From Trileptium ribeirensis (lineage: Eukaryota > Nematoda > Enoplea > Enoplida > Thoracostomopsidae): a DNA stretch of 64,000 bases. A model generated the notes under the pieces. That model was not told the DNA's origin and ran no database searches. It was given only the letters and a program-made list of their open reading frames with translations. Position numbers and translations under genes: made by a program. Below are positions 11,271-26,200 of the stretch, piece after piece; within the stretch, counting starts at the first letter, position 1; each line of letters begins with the position of its first letter. The stretch spans positions 1 to 64,000 of the forward strand of contig JASANE010026736.1 of NCBI GenBank assembly GCA_030248225.1. The letters run 5' to 3'.

Positions 11271-14200
11271 GTATCCTTTTGTAGCTAATGTATTTTCAGA
11301 ACAATTTAGCACATCTGTGTCTCATGTTTTAAGGACTTAATTTTGAAGGACGCAACGGAGCCGTTTCAGAAAAATCCTGTGTCTTGAAGCAAAAATATTG
11401 TACCAGTCATAGTTTTGAGTTATTTTTCTATTTTCGAAATATAATTTTCGTTGCGCGATCTTATAAATATTCATCGACCCCGTAAATCAACTACTAACAC
11501 ATAAATGTTTGTATTTCGGTTTTTTTCACGAGCTGTCGTTAAACAATGCCATTTTGAGACAAATTCAGCAAGAACGTTGGTGTTATTGTTTATGACACGG
11601 TATTTTTAAAACTCATTATGTTCAAATTATGTCAGTGCCGGATGTATTGTAGAACACAAATGCATGTGTCGTCGTAACAACATGGGCATAATCTAAATTC
11701 ACTAACTAATAAAGCAGCTAAGAACTAGCAATTTGGAAGTGAAACGGCGTTGCAAGCAACTTCTGGCGTAGTTAGGAAACATATTAGACAAACTGCAGTG
11801 TGTCTCAACATTTCATATAGTGTATTAAAAAGTTAGATAACGATTACACTTCAATGAATACGTCAACCCGAAGCATGCATCGGCAATGCGGATGTCGCTC
11901 TATTGTATGATCTATGTTTGAATTAGACAGTCAGGTAATGTTATTGCTCAAGGCCAATCGGTCTGTCTCTTCGAAGAGTTGTTTAAATTCAAAATTTCAA
12001 TACAAAACAAGACTGAATTATTATATTCGAGTTGTTGCATCATGGTAGAGAAAACCTTAACAACTGATCCAGATGAAATGTTTTCCGATTTTTTCCAACA
12101 TCCGTGTTGATGTTGTGCCAACGCATAATTTTAACAGTTGCAAATGTGTTTTTTCTATCTGTGATATTAAATTGCGCTCATATTTTGCTTAACTCGTGTA
12201 TTTTGCTGTGGTGACATTCAGATATCGTGGACAAGACTGCGAGCTTCGTCGCTAGAAACGGTAAGAGGAATTTCTTTGTAATAAAGTAATATATAATACT
12301 CAATTCTAAGTATTATCTAGTATATATACTAACAGGTGGGTCAGTCACGAACGAGCAGTAAGCGATATGATTGCCTTTACTAACTTCTCCGTTCGTTGAA
12401 AGCTTTTCCAGATGGCATGAACCAATCTCTGGAACGGTCGAGGGGCGGATTTTAGCAGGGACGTCACCTAGCCCCCCCCCCCCCCCCGCGGCTTAAACTG
12501 GCTAGTGGAGGTGGGGACCGAAATCTGAAATTTTTTAAAATTTAACATTTTTAAAACCCTAAAATTGTTAATAAATGTCTCAGAAACGATACTAAAACAT
12601 CTCTATCCATGTTAAAATCAGCTTGCAACCAATTTTTTGCTAAAATTAGTCAAATATTTAACTTCAGAAAAAGATTTTTTATAAAGGGCTATTGTTTTGT
12701 TTCAAGTAACTTCGAGAACTTTTATCATCACAAATGAAACAGTATTTACTGCCTTTGCCAAGGGGTACTGTTACCATTGCAAACCGGTGTAGCGCTCACA
12801 GACATGTTTGAATGGATCATCTCATCGGTTTTAGAAGTCTCAAAAAACTTTACATAAAAATGCAACAAATTAAAACACTTGATTTCAAACCACAAAATCA
12901 AAGATATTTTGGACCGGTAGGATCACAGAGAAAGAGAATACAGCGCTATTTCAACAAGGGTCACCGATCGCAGATACATTTTGGTTAAATTATGTATATA
13001 ATCCCTTTCAGCAATCTCGAAAATTTTTATTGTACTCACCATATATCTTAACGATTGCCCCGAAATCGTTGAAATGTGTATAAACTGTAAAAATGGAGTT
13101 TTTGGGATTTGATGTGAAATACGATTTGATATCCGATCTCCTTATTCATAAGTCTAACAAAAAGAGGACTTGGACAAAGTTGTGGGTCTCTACAATGAAA
13201 CAGAGAGGTATATAACATTAACAGTAAGCCATCATTTTGACTGAGATTTAACTGAAAGCGTGTTCCTCTACCTCACAGATGTAGTTGGTATGCTTTCATG
13301 AGAACCTACCAGGTACTGGATTGGTCACATCAATATAACCAGCAGCCTGTTGGCTATCATACGTAAAAGAACCAGGCGAATATCTTCATTCATGAGGCAT
13401 TTAGGAAAAAACCGGTTGAAACGATAATGCTAAACTTACCATTACTAAGTTGGTCGTGTCAGGCGCTGCCCAATGAGCACTTTCAGGCAAAGCACTACCT
13501 CAGTGACTATATGGCTTCTCTAAAAGAGGAGGAGCCCACATATCTTGCCAGTTTAGTTCCCCGATCTCGATTTTTAGCCCCAGAAATGCTAGAAATACGT
13601 TCATTTTTTGTAGTTTTCGCAAATTTTTTTTCGCCTCCGGCGCATGATACCCCACACAACACAACAAGTTTTTTAACAAATAACAACTCACTAGAAGGTC
13701 TTGCTGGGCTATACGCACAACATGATTATGAAGACGGCACAATTGCTGCGAGCACTGGATGGTGACACACGAACAGTAACACGGCGGCGGGCAACTACAT
13801 ACTTTTTCTGACGAAGAAGGAGGGCCCCCATTTTATGCTCCCCCTTTCTGAAGACGACCCTATTTCGTAACTCCTCGGTCCTGCAGGGTCCACGGAGAAG
13901 CCAAATTCTTGTGATTGTCTTCGAAGATATTTGATCAGTTATGCACGGAGCGTTGGGTGTTAAAACCCGAGTGTAGAGTATTGAGTGTTAGTGATGTACG
14001 TGGTAGGGATATATTTGCAAGCTACGTATTATTACGTCAAGCGGTGGAGGCCTACAGTGTGAAAACATGAAGAGAACTATGTATGATCTTTATTGAAAGC
14101 TGTTTATAAATTTAGAAATCTTCCGTATTGTGGTCATTGGAGAAAAAATTAAACGAATTTATGATTTATGAAATAAATAGGTGTAACGTTCTTTGTTAAA

Positions 14201-17200
14201 CTTATAAGGGTTTGGTCCGTGGAATCATAATATGGAACGTATTAGCCCTGTATAATAATCACTGGGCATATATTAGCCTTAGTCCCTGTGCTTTTCTGCG
14301 CTTCTCTCATACCGAAAACGGTGCCCAAAAACTATCGAAGTGTAGTCCGTAAATTTAGATATCTTTAAGTTGTTTAAAATTAAAAGCAGTTTACAAATTT
14401 TAGCCATATGATTCAAAAGTATTCTGCCGATACTCTGATGTAATTTTATATAAAAATTGCTCAATAGCAACTTATTGTTAATGGAAATATATAGGATTTA
14501 GGATCAGGTGCCGGTATTTAGGATCAGTCTATTGATTTTTTCAGGTCCGGAGTTCGAGTCTCGCATCAAACAAAACGAGGCAAATAATCAAAAGTTCAAT
14601 TTTTTAAACCCCGGCGATCCCTATCATGCTTATTACCAGCATCGCGTAAAGGAGTTCAAAGATGGAAAAGCAGGTATATAATCGATTTTACATTTCCTGT
14701 GTTTGTATCTGACAGAAATGTATATTTTTCACTCTTTAAGTAATTTCTGTCCAACCAGTTTGTGTAATCTTGAACTTGGAACGTCTGCTCGTTGATTGTG
14801 CTTGCGGCACCTTGATGGCGTCGGACAAAGGCTTTGCCAGCGGTGGCTGTATACAGCAGTATCACAACATTCCTTTTGCTCGCACGGCCATTTTCGTCAC
14901 AGAGTCTCTGCGATGCCTAGGATGTCTTGCTCCAAGAGTAGCGATACCTCTCGGCCGTATGTTGGTAAAAACTGTGTCATCTATGTGAATCAGCAACCTC
15001 AATTTAAAGAACGAAGCTATCGTGATACCAAAAGTGCGCTGGATGGCTCTACTCTGACCGCCAGTCCTTATTTAATGGTCGGCTCGGTAAATTCAAGGAG
15101 TATCGAAACTGAGCTTCATGTTTTGGAAACCAAGGGATCAGAGTGCGTCGCATCAAATCTGAAAAAGAGAGAAATATCGGGGAAAATTTACCATAAACTG
15201 TTGTTCTTCTTAGCTATATGACTGAATGTATATACCGATTCAGAAGAAGGGATTTGTGGTGACTTTTTTATTTTATCTGCTATGATTATAAAACAGGTTT
15301 TCTGATAAATTTTTGGGTGGGGGGTCATCGAGACTCTTTCGGGGCGAGTCAGGAAATCTCAGCGGCGGTCCCACAATCACACATCCGGTTTGGTCACCTC
15401 AAAAGATTGATCATCACAGCAGGCAGCATCGGCAGTTTCAGCTTCGTGCAATAAGCTTTAAAAATAGCAGAAAATTGTTGCAAATTCGTTGTTAGGTCGT
15501 ATTTGTTGTTATTGGGCTACGTGATGAAATGTCTTTTATGCAGGCGTAAATTAATTCACGTTTTGTTAATTATGGAAGATTTTGTGGGCATTTTATGTCA
15601 GTTTTGTCTGCTAATTGGAGAGGATGTGCAAATTAAGAAATTCAGTTTTGTATCGAAACCTATCGCTGTACTGATCTGTATTAGTTTTTGTTTTTGTATT
15701 TATTCTTTCGTTTTTAGTCGAACCGCAAGCAGGTGGAAAACCTGGCGGCGCTGCGTCGGCAACAGCGACGCATATCCCGGCGAAAGTTCAGGAAGCCGTA
15801 GCCAAAGCGAAGGCCGAAGCTGCAGCCGCCGCACCAACGGTCGCTCCGCCTGAGTATGAATTTTCAGCAGATCCGGCAACTATAAATTCGTTTGAATTGT
15901 GAGTTCTTTTATTCTTATTCAGCTTTGTTTTTTTGCTGTTGATGCTGCCAATTATTTATAGTTGTCTTATTTTATCCTTTGGTTACGCGAAACACATGTA
16001 CTGCCTGAAACAAAACGAGTGGAGTTTCCTCAAACAGCGCTGTGTTGAGCAATATTTTTGCTTCTGAGTGACACGTATAACAACTCTGAACTTTCGGCTG
16101 ATGGATTCGAACATTTTTATTGCACATCTAATAAAATGTAGCTTTGTGCACTTTATTCATATACCCAAAGTGTCGCAAAACTGACACGACTTGGAGTCTT
16201 TTTAATTTTGGACATTCGGGGTGTTTCCAGAATTTTAGGTTATAACTCTCACCAAGGCAATCGGATCGAAAAATACAATTATCTCTTTTCTCAGAGCAGT
16301 CGCTTTCGTGATTTGAACTAAAGTTTCAAAATTCCTTAAAATGTGTAATATTAAATTGCGAGACGCTGAAGGGGCTAAAATGCTTCATTTTGGGACAAGA
16401 ATTTTGGCAAATTTTTACCGCCATTGTATAATTATCATCATTTTAATTTAGTTGCTATGCGTAGGGTGATAGAATGGGTCTGTAAGGCCGAGTTAGGCAT
16501 TGTGGTAGCAATGGTGATGTGGGTATGAGAAGCAAATACTAAAGTGTCATCAGCCAGTGAGAGTGGTACGACGCCGGCTGATTTTAGCAGTATATCACTC
16601 TCACTTATATATTACTGACAGTTGATGTTTGACAACATAAAAACAGCGTTATGGGCCCAGTTGACTGTCTTGAGGGACACCTTGAGTCAACGTGTCGATT
16701 GTTGATGCTTATAAAGCCAAATGTATGGTGAATTGTGATAGTTTATGTTTTAAAGGACGATGTGGTGCGAGACTGAATATATTCGACAGGTTTGAGAAAG
16801 TAATAGAGATTATGTGAAATGCTGGTATAACAGAATAAATATAAAAAAATTAAAATTAAATTTCTCAGACAAAAAAAATAGAAAATTTATTTTCATTAAT
16901 AAATGGTTAATTATTTTAGTGTTTTAGATTATTATTGTACATTATTTATTTGAATTTATTTTCGTTTTAGGGATGTTATCCGACTCACAGCACAATTTGT
17001 CGCTCGGAACGGTCGAAGTTTTTTGACGCAGCTCATGCAACGTGAGTCGCGCAATGCTACATTCGATTTTTTGAAGCCCCAACATTCACAATTTCATTAT
17101 TTCACAAATTTGGTTGAACAATATACAAAGGTAAGGCTCACTTTTTTATACAAAATAGTGTTACGATTGGTATTTATTTGCGTTAATGAGGTAGCATTTG

Positions 17201-20200
17201 AAGCGTTGTAATTCGATGGCTAACAGCTTTATGATCCATGTAAAGAACACGCTAAAAATGGCTGTCGCTCGCTCGAGATAAATTTGTTCTAAAAATAGAA
17301 TTTACTATTAATTAGAATAATTTCGAAATCTAGAGCGAGCCACTCACTCGAGACCCGCTCGAAATGCGGCAGTTATTTTTGGCGAGTGTAGATGCGTAAT
17401 ATTGTGAAGTTATCAGCCTCTGTTGTGCATGAAGGCTACTACAAGCCATTTTGTATTAGCATAAAACACGTGTATTTTCTTCCTGTATTCGCTGCGAAAG
17501 CGGCTGCTTGTACATTTGGGCTGCACTATTAATGTTTCGCGTGTAATATACAATAGAATTTTTTTCAGTCATAACAATGCCCTTTTTTATTTCATTCACT
17601 AAAATATGGAAAAGATGTAGGACACCGAAGTTAAAATAGGGCATTTTTTGTTGACTGTTTTGGGGAGTGTATTCCAGGAGTTAATGTTTTGTTGATACAA
17701 ATTATGAATGAATTTGTATATATGGCATTTTAGACTTTCGTTTGTGGAAGTTTTAAGTGTAGCCGTATTTCGTTATCGAAGCGTTGAATAATTCAAGTAT
17801 ATTGGAAATCAATATTGAACTTTCCATAGAAGCATTTAAAATATAGTGAGATCATCACTCATCTGCTCTAGGGACTCTTAGTTTAAAAAAATTAAGCAGC
17901 TCAATATAATTTTTCTCACATTTGGAGGGTTGCACACAACGAGAAAATATTTTCTTAGTATATGGTAGCGTTGCGTTGGCCGATGCATATTATGTCGGCA
18001 TAAAAATAATTAATTATACGACCTGTGTTTTATAGCAATTTTTTGTATCGCTGCAAGAGGAATACAACAGTAATGTGATAAATTAGCAGTATGGTTTGCT
18101 TGCTTCTATCTCTATTTTAAAGTTTTGATATATGGTATGGTTATTTTTATTTAAGGTTTTGATCGCGCCCAAGAATATACTAATCGAGCTGAAAAATGAA
18201 ACAAGTTCCATTAAAAAGGTACCTATTATTTTTTCTTCTATTTTGATTCATAATGGTTGATATCTTGGAATCGAATAGATATTTAAAATATATAAACTGC
18301 TGTCAGTTTGTTGTTGCTGTATGGCTTTAGTCACAACTATTCGGTAACCAAAGTCGATCATTAGGCTACCTGTCTATTTTTGATGTGTTCAGCTTCACGT
18401 AACAGTAAAACATATAGCGTTTGGACGGTATTTGTATGTCCATGCTTGTGTCTATTCTGGTTTCGCTTGGCTCTAATGTCATGTGATCATTATAGCTTTT
18501 CATATACATTTTAGATGTTGCCGTTGTAATTTCAGGAAGTTTTTATTGACCCAATTTTTTCGACGGGTTCGTTATTAGGGGTTTTGGTTGCTGACATGAT
18601 TATGATTGTGGTTAAATTTCAAAACTACCACGAATGTCTCCAAAATTATTACATTATAAGCTGGTAGAGAGTGTTGTTATTTTACTGCATTCATCGTATC
18701 TAACATCGAAGTTCCTCAATTTAGAAACCTAAACATCAAGCAGTAAGCACGGCTTAGAAGCCAAATTTCTCCTAGAAAATGCATGGAGCGAGACAGTGTC
18801 TTATAGTTGCTTATTTATTCTTGGTGTTGCTAACTATCATGGTATCGAAACTAGTGGTTCTTCATACTCTTGTTGCTCTACCGCAGTATACAATTATTGT
18901 ACTAGTTGTAATTTAAGCTTCTCGGGGACAATTCGCTAGGGTCGAGCTATGTCTATGGCTTTCCGGTAGCTTAAAAATCCAAGCTATAAACACCAGTCTT
19001 TGTTGTATCGGTGTACTTCCTTGTAGGGGCGGAGTGTGCGTGGCTTTGCTTTCTGTTTGTGGGTAATAGTCGCTAATGTGTGTCCTTAATCTGTTCATTA
19101 ACTATTATAGCCAATATCTCATTCACAAAGCAAGGCGCACAGAACTTACTGAGTGTACAATTTATTATATTTTTTATTAGTCGTTGAATAAAAATTGCAT
19201 TACATTGATAGTTTATCGTGACGCAGACGCGCAAAAAAATTAGCAGCTGCGCTTGTAATTTTTTTCTACATCATGTTTTTACCATTTTTAATGTTTTAGT
19301 TTGTGTTGAAAAAAAACAAAAAATCTGAACCTGTTTATTGAAATTTCGCTACTTATGGCACAACTATGTAATTATTTAAACGGAGCGAGCGGAATTTCCA
19401 CTGTGGGCGGTAGGGAGAAAATTGTGAACATTTCTTTTATTGTCTACTTCTGTCATTCATCTTCGGATAGATGAATTTCGGTAAATTTTTTATTAGATAG
19501 CAAAAGTGCCGAGGATGTGCCCTTTATTTAAACGCGAACCGCTTCGAGACCATCTCCCTAGTCAAAACGGCAATAAAATACGCTTCTTAAGTGTTCTTTG
19601 CCAAATCTGGCCATACAGATACCAGTATTTCGCAGGCCATATCTCGCGACTCAGGCTTCGCATCAAAATATGGAGATATCAGAATCAGCTCATTGATATG
19701 TACAACTGTTCTGACTTTGATCAGTCGCTCTGACATTGTGGGCCCGAATTTGGTACAACGACCGAATGCCACAAATAGCAATTTTGATTTCGCCGTGTTA
19801 TTGCTTGTTTTTAACTTACATTGAGTACCTCTTAAATTGTCAAGCACGCTGAATACCATGGTTTTGCTATATACAGTCCAACTTGACTATATTATACCTT
19901 TTCTTGGGGTTTCAAGGGTTTTGCGGTCAACGAACCCGATTTCTAAAATGCAGTGCGTTTTCATTTGGTTAATTATTTTTTGCGTGCAGCACATCAACAA
20001 TGGTTTATATTTAGGTATTTATTAAGGCCGAATACAATGATTTGGTTATATAGTGTCCAAGGAATATTTTAAGACTTTCAGTGGGTTAGGGTCATTGAGC
20101 CCGGTTTATATAATATAGACTATCTTCAGTTGTTTGGTTACGTTTTGAATTAAGGTATCAAAAATTATCAGAACGTAGTGGAGATTGTGTGTTGCAGGGG

Positions 20201-23200
20201 TAAAAAGTTTTAAGTTCCGTCTGTGATCGGTCATATTTTCAAAAACTTGGGCTCATTCGAAATGGTATAGTGGATTTACGTGTACATCCCCGAGCGTTTT
20301 TTGATTTGGGGTCTAATTCCGGGGGCAGGGGTCAAAATATGGGTTTTTACCCCATTTTAGTGCCGTTCACGGAAGAAATGTTATTTTTATCGTAACGTTT
20401 TGAATTTTTTATCTGGTTGGTTTTATTTCATAGTAAAACTTTTCCGTTAGGCGGAATATGATGGCTTGGTTATCTAGAGTCTAACACGAGTATCTCATGG
20501 CTTTTTAACGTTTTCATTGGGTTTAGGGTAAATGAATCCGATTTCCAGAATATTCTCTGTCTTCATTTATATACTTGGTTACGTATTGCGTACACCAGAA
20601 TTGCCTATATAGATTTACCGGTAGGCTGAATGCGAGAGTTTGGTTATATAGCGACCAGCACAAATAATTGTTGCGTTGTCAATTGCTTTTCGCTGGATAT
20701 AGGGTCGACTATATTTTATGGTTTTCAACAGGTTCCGGGTTCAAGAGGTTTTAGGATATATATATTTATCAAACACAGCCCGTTACAGATGATTAAACAA
20801 AATAACTTAAAAATGGAACCACGCTCGCTCGGTTTGATTTTCGCTTGGGAGTTACTAGTGTATTTTTCAGGTTATGGATCAAGTCAAATATCGTGTCGAA
20901 TGGGAAAATCATATCAAACGTGTCAAAGAAAAAGCCGACGCAGAAACCGAACGTGAGCGTGTGGCGTACGCTCAAATTGATTGGCACGATTTTGTCGTTG
21001 TACAAACGGTTGATTTTCAGCCAGACGAGCAGTGTAAGAGATTCGAGTAGGGGTGGTTGGTTGATTGGGCGCATTACTTATTCATAATTAGATTGGGTCA
21101 ACTTATTTTTTGAATCTCAAATATTATTATGTTAGTTTGATCAGAATTTTTTGCATATGAACGTTAAGTGAAAAAATAACTATATGCTAGATAATTTTTT
21201 TCAAAATATCCCGTCTGAAGCTCTAAATTATAAGTATATTGGCTCCGAAATTATGTTGCCTTCAAAATTTTCAGATGATGCTGTCTTCTCCAAAAGTCCG
21301 GAAAGTATATGTAATGTCGAGAAGTTGTGAGGTGCTGGTCAACTAGAGAGTCGGATCGGCATTAGGGTTGGTGGCAAGTATTAAAAAACTCTGGAATTTA
21401 GACTTAAATTTTTATGAAAACATAATTTTCTAAGGTGCTTTTGCTAGGGAGAAGATTTTTGAGGGTGAAAGACTATTTTCACGCCACCATCCCTTAAATT
21501 TTGGAAAAGCCAGTATATATCGGTCTAAGTGAAATTCAAAAAATTTGGTGTTTAGCCTTAGCCCTAAATCGGTTTGAAGTATCCAGTGTTCCATGTTGGA
21601 AGGTTCGTGAACCGAAACGTACGAATATTAGGAGCCGACATTCTGCCGCCATAAGCTTATGTCAGCTATACTGGCCTGTCCACAGAGGGGGAATCTCCCA
21701 CTTTCCAAATGCCCCGTGTTCGTCCCCCCACTATCACATTAGTCAAACCTCCATGTTCAACTAAATCCAAAATTGTTTTATGTCTGAAAATTTATATTTT
21801 TGTTTGCAAATTGTTTTTCGAACATTAATTGCTACGGCAGTAAAACTACATAAAAATAATGAAATAGTTAGTATTTTTAAAGCAAAAATTTATTCCTCTC
21901 TCCACTTTGAAATTTCCTCCGAGAGTAAATATGGGCCCTCCCAAGTTCCCCCCTCCCGCTTTTCACAAGGCTGTAGACAGGCCAGCTATATCCGACGACA
22001 CAAGTTTTTGACTATAATATCTTGATAATACGCGCAGTTATTTTAGCATTTTGTTGAGCAAATTAAGGTTTTTGAAACGGAGCGAGCGAAGCGAGCGCGA
22101 TGTCCCACTGAGGGCGCCAGGGGTTTGAATAATTCTTTTTGTCTGTCGTTGTCATTCACAACTTATCTTCGGATAGATGGATTTCTATAAAAAAATTGTT
22201 CGATAGTAAACGTGATGACTATGCGCAATTTAGTTGAACGCGAATAGCTGCGACCCCACTTTCGGGGTCAAGCAAAAACCAGGTTTTTAACGGGTTTTTG
22301 CCAAATCTGGCCAACACGGCTACCAGAGTTTCGTGACCATATCTCTAGGTTTTTACGCTTCGCACCGCAAAGCGCAGACCACCTCAGGGAGTCAGATGTA
22401 CAACTTTGCTGACCACGACTTGAGACTACCCAATGGGCCGCTGTGTGCACGAACATGGATCGTCTACCCTTTGCCATAAATAGAGATTTTTCAAATTTCG
22501 GCATTTTATTGTGTGTTTTTACCTTACAGCGAATGCTTATTGGGTTATGAAGCACGCTGAATACGACATATTTGCTATCTAGACTCCAAATTGACTATAT
22601 CACACCTCTTAATGGTGTTTCAAAGTTTGTTCGGACAACGAACTCTATTACGAAAGCTTTTCTGAACACTGCATGCAAGGATTTGGCTATCTGGATTCAG
22701 AGTATATATTTAATGCCTTTTCAGGGATTTTCAATGGGTTTAGTGCTAATGATTCCGATTTCCAGAATATAATCGGTCTTCAGTGGTTTAATACATGGCA
22801 TCAAAAAAGTCTATGTAGACATTTTTTATATGTGAATACAATATGGTTTGGTTGTATAGAAACCAGCTTGAACATTTCACGTAATTGCAAAGGTTTTTAA
22901 TGGCTTTATGGTCAGTGAACCTGCTTTTTAAGAATATATCCTCTGCATACGAGATACCGTATACAAAGCTTTTGCAGTGATTAGAATTAGAACCAAATGT
23001 GTTTTGAAATAAGCCCTCTATATCCGAAATACGTGAAAATGACCACAAACACGGAAAATCTATGGATATTCTTTGGTAATTTTGTAGCACGAGAGAAGTG
23101 CATTATTGGGGCATCGTTCATAAGACCTGAAACACATACACTAAAACGATCAATATCTTCATAACCAATGCTAATATATAAGTTTATTCTTGGTCTTATT

Positions 23201-26200
23201 TTGTGGAGCGAGATACGCTTTTTGATACTTTATTGTGGTGTTGTATTGTAGGTTTAGGTAAAGTTATGGTTTAAATGTGCCCATGAGAATCGACATACAC
23301 AAAACGGCCATATTTTTCACAACCAATGATAACATGACTTTTCCTGGACGGGTTTTGTTGAGCAAGAAAAGCTTTATGCAACTGTTTATAATGCGTTTTT
23401 AGTATAAATGCAGAATTCGAAAAGTTGGCTTCCACAAGTCCATAGTTTACTGGTTACCATACTTGTAGGGTTGTTCTGCAAAATTTCAGTAAATCTGCCA
23501 GCGCCCTGTACGCCAAAAGATGTTGGTGCTCGAATTCTGGCTCAGCAACGATCAGCCGTAGAAGCTTCAAAGCTAGCGGCTGGCGAAGAAATGGAGGTTG
23601 AATCCGACGATGATGATGACGACGAAGACCAAGGATCCTCATCGTCGTCTTCTGCATCATCTTCTGAGGAAGATGGTGAAGAGGTTTCCAAAGAAGAAGG
23701 CGAGTTAACTAAGAAAAAGAAAAAGAAAAACATCAAAAAGAAGAAAACGAGTGCGGAAACGATGAATAATGTTGAAGAAACCGATGAAGACAATGAAGGA
23801 GATGAAGACGATCAAAAGAAGAAGAAGAAGGCGACTATTGACTCGGCTGACGGACCAATTTTGGAAGAAGTCGACCCTGAAGAAATTGCAAAAAGCAAAA
23901 AGGAAAAGGGTGAAGGTGATGATGAGAGCGACGATGAAGGCGGGACTGAAGAAATGGTGGTCGAACAAGTTAGTCAGTACAGTTGTTGTTCTTGTGGTGG
24001 GTTGGATACTTTATCAAATGTGAAATCTTGCGTGATTTTTTATTATGGATGATTATATTGCTCTGCTTAGCAGTTCGTTGTTATCTGCAGCCAGTTGCAT
24101 AATCATTTACTTAAACGATAATGTGTTGATCCAGAGAACCTTCTTGGAGTTTCTTCAGAGAACCTTCTTGGCGTTTCTTTGTGTGCCTGTGTTTTATAAT
24201 TTAGTACTCAAATAGATTTCATGCTACATCTATATAGAAGTTAAATGAACTTGTTTTCTTGAACAGGGGTTGTTTCCTGCACTATAATAGCTACGTATAA
24301 TTAGTGGACTGTAATTCTTTCAGGATCCGAAGAAAAAGGACAGCGTGTCATCAGTTCCTCTACCAGGAGCACCACCTTTGCCGCCTGGACCGCCACCGAC
24401 TGAATCTCAAGCCAAAAACTCCGTCCCACAACCAACAGCGTTACCACCGACCCCGGACCAACAGGTTGTGATACGCAAAGATTATGATCCGAAATCAAAA
24501 CAAATTGAAAAAGTAAGCTTCATTCTGTAATGTTTTAATCCAGTGCTTCCTGTTGTGAAGTACAAATAATAATTACATCTTTGTTATTTTGTCCGAACGT
24601 TTTGATTCGGCTGCTACAACTTGCGATATAGCGACAGCGCATCCGTTATCCAGCTATAAAGCCAAACGTTAAAAAGTATTTTTCCCAGAATGACATTTTC
24701 AAAATTTCAACTCAGTCTTCTTGCTTGTTAAGGATGAACGATGGACTTATTGCTCAGTGAGCGAAGCAAGCAAGCATTTCTCCATATGCGCACTGATAAA
24801 TTTTACCGTGTCGGACCGTCCGAACACAGTTTCTCTAAGATATCTCCGGAACGAATGAAGATATTTATCTGTTTATCTGTAATCTAATGAAGATATTTAT
24901 CTGTGTAAATAAGTTTTATCTGTGTAATCTACCCATGTGGCATATAAGGTCCCCTTTAAGGAGGGTACCTTCTCAATTTTTGTGACCGAGGGAAAACGCG
25001 GATTAGGTATCTCAAAACATAGGCCTCATATCAAAAAATCTTGCATACCTTTTATTTTTGCATGGATGAAATCTACAATGCTTTTTTTCACACTCGCCGT
25101 TAACGAGATAGGGGAACAAAATGGGGCCCATCGTATCTACGATGGTCGTTAATAAGCCTTATATCGTCATTATAAAGGTTCTATGGGTCGTTGAAAAGAT
25201 TGAAGTGCTTCATTTCAACGCATTTGTTGCCGGTGTACCCGGTTTGGAATAGTACTGTATCCTCTGGTCTGGAGAAGCCCTCCAGACCCATGCATGATGT
25301 GTGGTTTAAATCTGATGTTATAATTTGTTGCATTTTTGGTTATAAAATTTTTTGAGGGTGCTGAAAATGATGACGATATTTATATCAGTGTATCTGTGAC
25401 AGATTTAGATGTTTTGGATACTGTATACCACTCTCCCCCCGTGACCCATGCATGATTTCGTGAATGTCAAACTAGCGATTATATAGGTTTTCGAGTATCG
25501 TGAAAACGATGAATTGATGATTCATTTGAATGTATCTGTGACCAACATATCCTTTGGTTTCGACTTCGTTTTGACCTCTGCATGATTTTGTAGGGTACAG
25601 TCCAATGCTGCTACTTGTTAAATCTGTGAATATAAAGGGTTTCAAGGCTGCCAAAAAAGATGAGTAGTTGATTCGTTCAAACGTATATGTACTTATAAAC
25701 GTCGATCACTCACAGTTATACGGCTCGCTATACAATTGTGGGTTGATCCACCTTCTAGTATGCAGACTCGTTTAACTTTTAAACACATTTATTCCGTTGA
25801 TTTGAAGCACGTCTATATTGAATATGTCATAATATTTGTGGACCTATGAGTCGAGCTAAACCGAAGCCCAAATCTAATTGGAACGTAGGCACTGAAGCGA
25901 ACGGATTTTCCACTGAAGGCACCAGGGGAAAATCGTGAAAATTTCTTTTTTTACTATTGGAATTACTCATAGTCATAACTCATCTTCCGGTGAATGGATT
26001 TCGTTAAAATTTTTAGTTTCGATAGCAGAAGTGATGGATTACGATGTGTCCTTCAGCTGAACGCGAACAGCTCCGATACAATGTTCCGGGACAAAACGGC
26101 AGAAAAAGTTTTTTAAGGTTTTACTTGCCAAATATGACCATGCTGGTACTAGTTTTCAGCAGCACGTATTTCGGAATCATCAGAATCAGCTCATCGAGAT

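Noticed and set aside
23542..23968. Minus-strand frames over SF3A1 exon 8
   Set aside because: Antisense shadows of the acidic/lysine tract.
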